This document shows positions 1 to 10,481 of a stretch of DNA of 64,000 bases, piece after piece. Source of the stretch: Rusavskia elegans. Taxonomy: Eukaryota; Ascomycota; Lecanoromycetes; Teloschistales; Teloschistaceae. The translations under genes and the position numbers were made by a program. The DNA lies in NCBI GenBank assembly GCA_011316305.1, contig SAUG01000027.1, forward strand, positions 248,001 to 312,000. Reading direction: 5' to 3'. Below the pieces are notes generated by a model, which was given only the letters and a program-made list of their open reading frames with translations, searched no databases and was not told the origin of the DNA. Numbering within the stretch: position 1 is the first letter of the stretch; each line of letters opens with the position of its first letter.

Positions 1-2
1 AT

Positions 3-776
3 TATCTATAAATCGATAGATAATCGGAGTATACTAATTAAATAGTAGAAATTAGTCTCTATTTCTAGTTTATAGAATATCTAGATAATAATTAGACTAA
101 AGCTATTTTTTTCCTATAGTTCGTACTTAATAATATAACCAGCTTCGCTACTAGTATAGCCTTTAATAAATTAGTACTAGGCTTTCGATCTAAAGATATA
201 ATTAGTATTTTATTAGATCTACCGCCGGAAAATATAGAACGCCTAAAACCTATTAAACGCGTAGAAATAGAAGATATAATAGCTTTTAGTATCGTTTTCT
301 CTAAAGTCCGTTATAATAACCTATATAAAGCTAGATCCTTTAAATTAGGTAATAAAGTTTTCCTAAAACTTTATTACGGATATACGCTACTAGATATTAC
401 TAATCGAAAGCTTTCGTATTAATAAACCAGTCCGTTTAAAATAATTTATAAAATCGGATACTTTATATACGAATTAGAATTTTTTACTACTATAAAAATC
501 TATCCTATTATTTCTATAGCCTAATTAGAACTAGCGCCGACTAACGATAATTCTTTTAACCGGCCTCCGGTTAATAATAAGCCTTCTATTATCGAAATAG
601 AATTTCCGGAAAAAGATCCTAATTAATTCGAGGTAGAATAGATTATAGATTAGCGAAAGGTACGCTAGCGCTTCTATTATCTAGTTAAATAGAAAGGCTA
701 TAGGCTATAATATAATAGCTAGTATAGATTATAAGATTTAACGTACTATATAGATCTTATTAATAAATATAATAAA
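3..776 (+). mobile_element. Ty3/gypsy retrotransposon pol relic: integrase C-terminus and chromodomain, RIP-inactivated
   Basis: One frame (codons starting at positions divisible by 3) reads as gypsy pol from the left edge to about 776. It passes the end of the integrase core (an LNNITSFAT-like stretch near 130-160), the basic integrase tail (RSFKLGNKVFLKL near 333-371) and a conserved IYPIISIA-LELAP-like stretch. It ends in a chromodomain (FEVE near 627, then YYLVK-KGY and YRL-DLT). Family knowledge lets me see that the many in-frame TAA/TAG codons sit where Gln or Trp codons are expected, the CAA/CAG/TGG changes caused by RIP. No frameshift is visible, so inactivation looks purely mutational. 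The 5' part of the element lies outside the window and no LTR boundary could be placed. Confidence 0.85.
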
Positions 777-1514
777 TATTTCCCCCTTCTATCTAGACTT
801 TATTATCCGTAATAATCTAATTATACCCTAACGGTACTATTGTAACCGGAGCCTTAAATATCTACGCCGTTAATAAACCCTCTTTACTATTCCGGACTAA
901 AATTAAAGCGTTTATAAATTATTATATCTTACCGGCGCTTTATATATTCGACCTGGTATAATTATATTTCTTTTTATATTCGGTAAGATACTACTACTAT
1001 TTATTAAACTCTAATTTAGAAATTCTATTACTAGACGCTATAGTATAATAGTAGTACGTACCGCCCCTATTTAAGTAATAAAAAAATTAGCTCGACCGTT
1101 CTATTAGCCGCTCTTTATTATTTAGAGATTCTAGTATAGCCCGGGTTCGATTTCTAGTAGTACTATTTTCTTTTTAACCTTTTAGCGCCTTTATTTTTAG
1201 CGTTTTTAAAGTTTTTAAACGTTTAATACGAGTATCGAAGGCGATACTATTTTTCTATTTTATTATATTTATTATAAGCTATTTAAGCTGCCTAGAGCTT
1301 ATATAGAGCTTAGTAGATATAGAGGTACTAGCCGATAGTACCGGCTAACTAATACGCTGACTAAACCCCGTTAACCGCGGCTTATTAACTCTATAGGATT
1401 CGTTATTTAATTAAATCTAGCGTTCAGCCTTGTTCGTTTATTTATAGATAAACTTTTTATCTATATAGAAATATCAAGCTATTGTTATCATTTTAAATCG
1501 ATCTATAACAATAC

Positions 1515-2250
1515 TATACTATTAATAGTATACAAATGTATATTATTTTTAGATATAATTATTTCTACTTTTTCTATTTATATTATAGCGGCGCCGAATA
1601 TATCTTTCGATAGATTTTATAATATAATTAATCTATACTACCTCTTTAATATTAAAAGTTATTTAAAAAAAATATCCGATCTATTTATTAAATCGGAAAT
1701 CGAACCCGCTATTTATCTATATAAATTTAAAGTATAGAAAACTATTCTGTAGTCTACGAATAAAAAAAAAACTAGTAGATCTAATATATTATTATCTAGT
1801 AATAAACTATTAGATAAAGATTATCGCGCTAGCTTTCTAGAATAGAATATCGCGGATATTTTAAAAAGAATAAATAATAGAAAAAATAATAGAAAAAAGA
1901 ATAATAATAAAATTATTAAAAATTAATATATCTAGCGGTTGCTTCCTATAATATATATACTACGTCGATAATAATATATCCAAAAGCAAGTTTTTTAATA
2001 TACTTTAACTATAGATAAATAGATAATTATAATAGTAGTATATAATAGTATATAGGATAGTATATAAATTAATATAAATATAAATATAATACCACCGCTA
2101 TTAGATAAATAGAGTTAATCTATTTTTTTTATTTTTTTTAATCTAGATATTGATATAAGTTCCGAATATCTAAAATCTATATTACTCTAATCTATAAAAT
2201 TCTACTATATCAAACTCTAGTAGTATTTTACTTTCTATTCTGGCGAGGAT
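1515..2250 (+). repeat. Direct repeat copy A (RIP-diverged)
   Basis: This copy matches 3025-3755 in order and orientation. Shared landmarks are a TTTTTAGATATAATTATTTC stretch near the left end, a GATCTAATATATTAT stretch in the middle, TCTAGTAATAAA followed by a GCGTTAGCTTT-like stretch, and a GGCGAGGAT-like right end. The mismatches are mainly C/T and G/A, as RIP would produce. Residual reading frames are full of stops. I do not recognise the element; both copies could be the two LTRs of one insertion or two independent copies. Boundaries are approximate. Confidence 0.7.
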
Positions 2251-3024
2251 AATAAAATAGCTATAACTAGTAGATATCGAATAAAAAAACACGAGTAGCT
2301 AAATATTTTATAATAGTATATCCAGAATAAATATTTTATTTTTACGTTATTAAACTTCGTATATCGTTTATTCTATAATATTAATATAAAATTCAAATTA
2401 TTTTAAAGATCTACTATTAATAGTAAAATATCGCGAAAAACGCTAATAGAAGCTCTAAAAAAGACTACTAAAACTATTTAAACGCCGAAATTTAATATAT
2501 ATATAAAAAGATCTAGAATTAAATTTTTAATAGAAAAACTACTATAGATAATCTATTTATCTCTAGGCTAAATTCTAGTAATATATATTTCTACGCTTTT
2601 TTCTATAAATTATTCTACGAGTTATTTTATATCAATTAAAGTTTTTTTAGTTTTAAAAGCCGTTTTCCGCGATATTAAAAGATTATAATAAAATATAAAT
2701 CTATTTATATCTAACGCTCCTTTTATATATTTAGTTCGAGATATTATAATAAAAATAGTTTAAATTAAAAAAAATTCTATATATTTCTGGATCTTTATAG
2801 TTAAAGTAATTAGAAAAACGTCCGAAGCTATTTAATAGTCAAATTTGAAAATAATAGTTCTATAGTGAAAGATATAATATATATATAAGATTAATATATT
2901 ATTTAACGATTAAATTTATATATATTTTCATTAATCGCGTTACTATTATATAAAAAGATATAAAATATATCGTCTAATAATTTATATTAGAATATAAATA
3001 ACTTCTTTTATTCTATATTATATA

Positions 3025-3755
3025 CTACGCTATTAATAAATTATTAATATATAATATTTTTAGATATAATTATTTCAATTTTCTCTATCTATATTATAGT
3101 ATTGAAAAATAAACCTTTTAATAGATATTATAATATAATTAATTCGTACTATCTTTCTAATATTAGAAATGATTTTAAAAAAAATAGTCGGTTTATTTAT
3201 TAAATTAAAAGCCGAACTCGCTATTCGCCTATATAAATTTAAAATAAAAAAGACTATTCCGCGATCTATAATATAAAAAAAACTAGCGGATCTAATATAT
3301 TATCGTCTAGTAATAAATTATTAAATAAAAATCGTCGCGTTAGCTTTTTAGAATAGGATATTATAATTACTTTAGTAAAAATAAATAATAGAAAAAAAAG
3401 TAATAGCGAAATTATCGACAATTAATATATCTAGTAGTTATTTTCTATAATATATTTACTATATCGGCGATAGTATATCTAGAAACTTGTTTTTTAATAT
3501 TTTTTAAATATAGATAAATAGATAATTATAATAGTAATATACGATAGTATATAAAATAGTATATAAAATAATACAAATATAAATATATTACTACCGCTAT
3601 TAGATAAATAAAATTAATCTATTTTCTTATTCTTTTCTATTTAAATACCGGTATAAATTCCGAATATCTAAAATCTATACTATTCTAATCTATAAAAGTC
3701 CACTATACCAAATTCTAATAGTATTTTATTTTTTAATCTAGCGAGGATTTATAAA
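3025..3755 (+). repeat. Direct repeat copy B (RIP-diverged)
   Basis: Second copy of the unit at 1515-2250, separated from it by about 775 bp of unrelated AT-rich sequence. Similarity starts near 3025 and stops at a GCGAGGAT motif near 3745, which matches the right end of copy A. Beyond it the two flanks differ. No coding function can be assigned. Confidence 0.7.
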
Positions 3756-5148
3756 TAATTCGCCGAAAACGATTAGTTTTCGTTAATATAAGATAAAGTC
3801 TAACTTTTAATTAATTCGACTATTTTGATACGGATTTTCGTTGGTATTTATAATCCGATTCGATTTTTTAGCAAGTCGAACCGGTTCGATTTACTAAACG
3901 GTCGGTTCCGAATCGAATTCGAAAATCCGATAGAAATCTATTAAATATTTATTAATAGTTAAATATTATATATATAAAAATATTATTAGTAATATATACG
4001 ATTTAATCATTCGAATTTTTGATTATCTTTTACGAATTAGTACTAGAAATACTATTCGATCAGATTACGTAATTATTTGGATTTAAATATTTACCGCGAA
4101 TTTAATTTAAAACTTCCGAAGAAGCTAGATTTGGACTAAAATCTAGAGAGAAACCGTGGTCTATTTAATTTTATTAATTAACTTAATTTACTTCGATTGG
4201 AATCGGCTAGACCGAGATAATCTTTTAAATAATCTCTTTATATAATTCCTATATAAACTCTATATAATAATCGATTTAGTCGATTAGAAAAATTCAAGTA
4301 TTAGATTAGCTTTCGAAGGATTCGAAACTCCGACCCGCTGGATTAATTCCGCTAATTCCGAAATAGAACGCGGATCCGTTGGATTTCCAAATCACGCAGC
4401 GTTACTATTACGTCATCCAAATCTACTAATATTAATAATATAATAGTAATCCAATTAAATAATATATTTAGTTTAACTAATATTTTTCTAGCTAGCGTAG
4501 TTAATTAATTAGAATTTTTCAAAATTAATCGAAGAATTTTTATACTAGAATTATATAAATTATATAAATTTAATAAATTATTTAAATCAAATCGAATTAT
4601 AAATTAGAAACCGAAAACCTATAGATTCGATATCTAGAAAAGTCGAAATCGATTCGAATCGGGTCGGTTCTTTTAATTCGGATTCGAAATTCGATCCGAC
4701 GATTAATCTATTTTTAATTTACTTTTAATTTCTTTAATGTTTTTATTTTCGGAATATCTGATACGAATTTTTAAAACTAGCCGTTTTAGGAGAATTTAAC
4801 GTAGATTTAACGCGGACAGATTGTTATAGAATATACAGTTGCCACTAAGGTATGGAATAACAGCTACCTTAGCTCGGTGTGAAGTGGTTCCATTGTCAGC
4901 ACACTAACTTATGTAAAAGTAAAAATATGATGTATTTTAGGGGAATGATTTTATCAAATAATCATACTATGCTGCTGAAAGCTCGTCCTTTGTAGCACAT
5001 CACCTTGTATTCCGGATCTATCGATGCTTCATAGGCATCAGAAGTTTCCGTTCATCAACGATGAGATCCTATCATAGCCACGTCGTGTCAAAAAGCGGTA
5101 TTGCATGAAGGCACGAGTTCAGATGGCAAGGCACGCGTCAGTGGTATA

Positions 5149-8100
5149 ATGGACCCAGGCTGGTCGAAGAAGAACATATCTTCGAGGGACGGGACAATCG
5201 CCCGGAACGTATCGTCTATCCGTGGCAGACCTCCACGTCCGACTGTGAAGGATCGGACAATATCTTCCCCTTCAGTCGTGCGAGAAGATGGCCAATCACC
5301 TCGAGCTCTATCCAGCTCTCGGAGCCAAAGTCCGCCCCGGGATGCCAAGTCGAGATCCAACAATGGAATATCAAACAAAGCGAAATCTCCAATTGACAGG
5401 CACAATCCTGTGCTGCAATCCCCACTTAACCAATCCCAAGTGAGAGTCTGTACTCTGTACCTGCGTGCGGTTGCTGATAGTAGTGGAATGTAGAAATGCC
5501 AAACTTCCCAGGGTATTCCACAAGTCGCCCTGGCTGTGGTGGGAACCTCTGGCTCTGGGAAATCGACATTTATACAGCACGCACTGGACTTAAAGAAATT
5601 GCCTGCGGCAGCTGTGTCCTCCAAGAAGGTCTCTCTGGAAGGTGTTGTGTCACTGCTTCGTATACATGAGTTCAACATTTGCGACGTTGACATCGAGCTC
5701 GAGGGGACGCTACGATGGCCCCATCCGGAGGATGAAGAGATAGCAAGTCATATTGACGGAACCGTGGTCATATACAGTATAAGTGATGCTAGTAGTACGA
5801 AGTTGATCCCATCATATCTCCGTGAGTCCAACGCTCCTTCAGTATATGCGGTTCTTGTGCGTACTCCACTCTCAGCGTGATTCATTGGTGGAAAATTTTC
5901 ATGGTTTGATGTTCTACTTAGGCGCCTGTTCGAAAAGCGCATTGCCAACAGTGCTCGTGTGCTCCAAATGTGACGTACCACCGAAACACCGTCAAGTGGA
6001 CAGTCAGACCACGGAGCAATTACGAAACGGAGTTGTCGGCAACATACAACTGTATCAATCTTCTACTCAGGCGCCTGATAGCCACAAGCGATGTTTATCA
6101 TTTATACTACGTAACATCGGGCTGCGAAAGACCGGTATGACCCAATTTCTCATGCAATCTAGAGAATCATAGAGCCAAATCGAAGCGTGGGGAAGCCTCG
6201 GAGCTGCCCCGAATGTCAATGAGGGTTCGATAAATTCACTAACAATGATCAACAGAGACACCGAGAGTTGCCAATGGAACCAATCGTTCTAGAGCTTCAA
6301 CTGATGTAAAATCAGGATCTGCAAACACTCGTAGAGCCTCGGCAAGCAGAAGCAAGCATCAGCGCGTGCAGTCAGACTACCCCAACAAGCTGAGTCGCGC
6401 TGATTTGGCCCCGTCTTTCGACGAAGAAAACCACGGGCACAGGCAATCCGCGAACGCGGCGATCAATAAAGAGAGCCAATTACCTTCATCCTCAAACCAT
6501 GTGCATCATGAAATTGCACAGCGAGGCTCAGTGCAATGTACGCCCTGCGATCTTGTACAACCTGGTGTAGCGCTAGCGCGAGGAGAGGGAGATCTGGTCC
6601 ATACTAATGACGGTGGTGGATCCGACTTGCAGCATGAACAACAGATGCAGGCATCGACCCTCCTCCGCGAGCCCACACCGAAGAGCGACGATGTGCATGA
6701 ATCGGATGATGCCCTCAAGAATGCTGGAGTTGGTTTTGACGAGTTGGTAGATCGCCTCTTATCTAATACAGTCTCGAAGACTGACCTTAGATTTGCTGCA
6801 ATTTTTCTTTGCCTCTACCGGAAATTTTCAGCACCCTCAAATCTGTTGACCGCTGTTATATCTCGCTTCGAGAATGTTGGTGCTGGAAAAGGTCCGCAAG
6901 CTATACGAAGTGCAGCTCAAGTACGGTATCTGGGAGTTCTGGCGCAGTGGGTCTCCGAATATCCTGGCGACTTCGCGCATCCAATGACCCGACTTCGAAT
7001 GGAAGATTTCATATCTGGACTCGTAGGTCATAGGACATTCTCCATGGTCATCAAGGAAATCATGCTTTACCTTGACATCGTCTCTGAGGATGATGATACA
7101 GCCTGGGCATGCTCAGATGTGATTCGAAGCAGGACGGATACCACGGATAGTTCTCCCAGCGTCTCTTCGGTTCAGAGCACATCGTCGATTCCGAATGCGG
7201 AAAGCTCGATCCAGCAGGCTGTAAGCAGCGAGAGTGAAAGTCCAGCGCACCCTCTTGAAAAAACGTCTGCTACGTCCTCTATTGCTTCCGGTGCTGGCAA
7301 ATCGAGCACCCAATCGCTCAGCTCCGCTCAGGGGCAGTCTTCGGTAGAGATTGCACAGAGCCAAGCCCGTCGCCTTGTGCCATGCCCTCGAACGACTCTG
7401 TGCAAAGTTCACTGGCATCTTTTCATGAGAACATCTGATGAGGACATTGCGCAAGAGCTGACGCGGATTGACTGGATAATGTTTTCCTCCATAAGACCGC
7501 GTGACTTTGTACGGCACGTCAGCCTACCTGAGGCGGACAAGGAGAAATGCAAAAGCCTGGAAAATGTCACTCGGATGGTACAGCAATTCAATCATATCGC
7601 GTTCTGGATCGCGAATATCATATTGTTACGAGATAAACCTAAACATCGAGCAAAGGCTTTGGAGAAGTGCATGGCAATCGCTTGGGTAAGACGGTCCATA
7701 CCTATTCCACAGTCTGTAACTCACTCAACATGTAGAGACTCCGGCAATTGAACAATTATAATTCATTGGGCGCAGTCGTTGCTGGCATCAACGGTACCGC
7801 GGTCCACCGTCTGTATCAAACTCGAGAGCTAGTTCCTCACCACGTGCAGAAGCAGTTCATGCGACTCGAAATCCTTATGGGTACTCAGAAGAGCCATTTT
7901 GCGTACAGATTAGCATGGTCGAACACATCTACGGAGCGAATACCCTTTCTACCTCTGCACTCGCGAGATCTGGCATCCGCTGAAGAAGGAAATCCAACGT
8001 ACATTGGCAAAGGGTGCAACCGTATTAATTGGGAAAAATTTGAGGTCATGGGTGAAGTCGTTGTGAGTATACAGCGAAGCCAAGGCACCGCGTACTCGAA

Positions 8101-8364
8101 TATCCTACGGAATGAAGAAGTCCAGCGACTTATTCTTGACAGTAGGTTTACCAAAGATGACGATGTAAGTATGTGTATGGCCAGAATCTTTTTCTTCCCG
8201 ATGCTCCTTGCGGGGGACAGCTGTACCGATCCTACTCCTCCGAGCGAAGAGCATCACGTCCTAACGTGAGACTGTAGGAACTTTACGACCGAAGCATTCA
8301 GTTGGAAGGTTTAGGTTCGAGCGAGGTGCCCCGGAGGAGGTTCAATTGGTTTCTAAGAGGATGA
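5149..8364 (+). CDS. RasGEF (CDC25-type) protein with N-terminal P-loop GTPase-like domain
   Basis: Predicted guanine-nucleotide exchange factor for Ras-type GTPases, 925 aa. Exons: 5149-5439, 5494-5821, 5922-6134, 6256-7685, 7736-8164, 8278-8364. The start is the first ATG after an in-frame stop at 5062. Residues about 114-122 form a P-loop (GTSGSGKST), and a VCSKCD segment resembles the G4 (N/T)KxD motif, so this part looks Ras-like; no clear G3 DxxG is seen. A low-complexity linker precedes a RasGEF N-terminal (REM) domain from about residue 438, a Ser-rich spacer, and a CDC25 catalytic domain from about residue 660 containing the typical NYNSLGAVVAGIN region. The last codons are uncertain, because a neighbouring frame (to 8435) also looks coding. 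The gene borders the RIP block on its left. Confidence 0.85.
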
Positions 8365-9493
8365 ACTACATGCACAGTCTTCTTGGGAATGGTACGACAC
8401 CCCCCACTCCGAAGTATTTACCAAACCCCCCGTGAAGTTTGTGTTCGTTGGTTCTGCGCAAAGAGGAAACCAGGACGCTTTTCCTATTGACGGCAGATAT
8501 TTGGATAGCATCGACATTTCGGCCTGGCCCTGGCTTATCGTCATTGCACACGGATGGATTTCCGCGTAAGGCCCGACGTTTTACTGAGACCGCGGATGAT
8601 GACTTCGAACGATCCCGTTTGTTGAAGCTTGTCGTCAACTGGGACGGCTGTAAATTTGACACGCTGGCAAATTTTCCTTCTATTAAGATCGTTTCTCAGT
8701 CTCCCTATATCGTCGGGAGACCAAAGGCTTCTTGTTTCTCAGTCAAGCGCTGTTCGATGCGTGTGAGTGAGGTATGGGCTGGCAACCTTGTCTCTGCAGA
8801 TTGGTGAGATGTCGAGATTAGACCACTGTAGGTAAGCTTAAGTGTTAAAAGGTTCTTTAGTTGTTATCAGAAGGGCTAACGAAGCCGAAGAAATGGACTC
8901 TTCGGATAGAAGCAAACAGCATGAATCAAGATGGCGCATGCAGAACAATCCCCAACTAGGCTGATATTCCGCCTTGTAGCCTTCTATACATGAGTCATTC
9001 ATCCGGCAAAGCTTTTGGTAGATAAAACTGAAAATCTACCTGTTCCGAGAGCATTGGCCCGACAAAGAGGAATGTGTACAACAGCTCACCGAAATATTAC
9101 TGATATATTCGTGTTTGGAAACAATTGAAAAGTCCTCTGACAGAGTCACAATAAGAGTGGCGTGTGCTTGCAGCCTTGTTTGTATGTTATCAAAGGCCCA
9201 TAAAATCAACTTTTGACGATAACCGTAGAAAGGGCAGTTATTTGTTAGCTAGACATGGCAGTTGTAACCTCGGTAATACTTCTGCGAGTATGACGTAAGG
9301 TATCGTGGCAATCTGAGCGTTATTGCCCGTTTAGATTTACTTACCTACTTACATTTGATTGCGGGGACTGTTTCTGCTGGTAAACTTCAAGACCACTTCC
9401 ATACCTTACCTGAATATCATTTCGTGACGGTGTCTTTTCGTTGATCAACGGTACCTTACAGTTGGTCACGCTGAAAACGTTGTTTTTGACACA
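8365..9493. other. Intergenic region between the RasGEF gene and NFU1
   Basis: Holds the 3' end of the RasGEF gene and the promoter of NFU1. An open frame at 8439-8807 begins with TTG, lacks an early ATG and matches nothing I know. No RNA gene or repeat was seen. Confidence 0.5.
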
Positions 9494-10481
9494 ATGAGAA
9501 AGCCAACAATTCTACCTACGCTTCGTCCAACGCTTTCAAACCCCAGCCGCCTTGGGAGCTCTGCAGCTGCAAGACTTGCCTACCAATCCCACCGGACTCC
9601 ATCGATCACGACAGCAACATCACGGCCCCTTATTTTCCCACGATCCACCCTTTTTGGATTGGGGCAATGTAGGACTATTTTTATCCAAACCGAAAACACC
9701 CCAAACGTTGATGTAAGGATCGGCTGTTCATGTAATGCGGTTGCTGATGTATCGAAAGGCTTTGAAGTTCCTCCCAAACCGTCAAATCTTACCAGAGGGA
9801 TTATCGTCTCCATTTATAGAGTACCTTAATCCCCGGTCCACGCTAGCTCCGCCATTCCCTTCACCTCTTGCTGCACGATTACTTAGTGTCGATGGCATCT
9901 CTGCGGTCTTCTACGGACCAGATTTCATTACCATCACCAAAGCTGCAGATGCTAATTGGGCTCATGTAAAACCCGAAGTCTTCAGCCTCATCACAGAAGT
10001 CGTTAACTCGGGTGAACGGATTGTAACCAGAAGTGAAAAACACACTTCAACCGCAGGCCAGGACGACGGCGATGCCCAGGACAGTCTTGCGTACAATGAG
10101 AAAGATAGTGAGGTTGTTGGTATGATCAAGGAGCTGCTTGAAACCAGAATTCGACCTGCCATCCAGGATGATGGAGGAGACGTGGACTTTTGTGGGTTTG
10201 AGAATGGGAAGGTTTTATTGAGACTCCGAGGTGCATGTCGCACGTGCGATTCGAGCACGGTAACACTACGAAACGGCATTGAAGGCATGTTAATGTATTA
10301 TGTTGGTGGCATCCTAATCCGTACTCGTCAAGAATGTTCGCTGACCTCCTGGCTGCAGATCGAAGAAGTGCAGGGTGTAACGCAGGTGGTAGACGAAGCG
10401 GAGATGACATCCAATGAGGAATTCGCACGGTTTGAAGAGAAATTGAGAGAGCGCAAGGGTATCAGTGCTGCCACGGCTTGA
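9494..10481 (+). CDS. NFU1, mitochondrial iron-sulfur scaffold protein
   Basis: NifU-like protein that delivers 4Fe-4S clusters to mitochondrial targets such as lipoate synthase and respiratory proteins (family knowledge). Exons 9494-9712, 9759-10301 and 10359-10481 give 294 aa. The first about 60 residues are basic and hydroxylated, as in a mitochondrial presequence. The Nfu N-terminal domain starts around the ALKFLP motif that follows intron 1. The C-terminal NifU domain carries the cluster-binding CxxC (RGACRTCDSS; Cys233 and Cys236). Intron 2 (57 bp) has an unusual GTTGGT donor, is a multiple of three and contains no in-frame stop, so an unspliced message would still be translatable. The gene stands alone on the plus strand. 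Confidence 0.93.

Larger units (their letters stand above)
1..4800. repeat. AT-rich, RIP-degraded repeat block
   Basis: The whole stretch is strikingly rich in TA and poor in CA/TG dinucleotides, unlike everything to the right of about 4800. No intact ORF survives. It holds a gypsy pol relic at the left end, two diverged direct repeats (about 1515-2250 and 3025-3755), and otherwise unassigned AT-rich sequence (790-1515, 2250-3025, 3755-4800). A short patch near 4370-4420 is less depleted in CA and may be a less mutated piece. The pattern is what RIP (C-to-T in CpA context on both strands) leaves in ascomycete repeats. The switch to normal composition lies between about 4800 and 5050, just upstream of the RasGEF gene. 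Confidence 0.9.

Noticed and set aside
1135..1165. tRNA-like B-box (GGTTCGATTTC) in the AT-rich block
   Set aside because: No matching A-box or cloverleaf pairing could be drawn; chance match or decayed SINE.
5088..5693. 201-codon minus-strand open frame opposite the RasGEF start
   Set aside because: It lies antisense to exons 1-2 of a well-supported gene and shows no protein features.
8439..8807. 122-codon plus-strand frame after the RasGEF gene
   Set aside because: Starts with TTG, no early ATG, no recognisable motif; kept only as part of the intergenic description.
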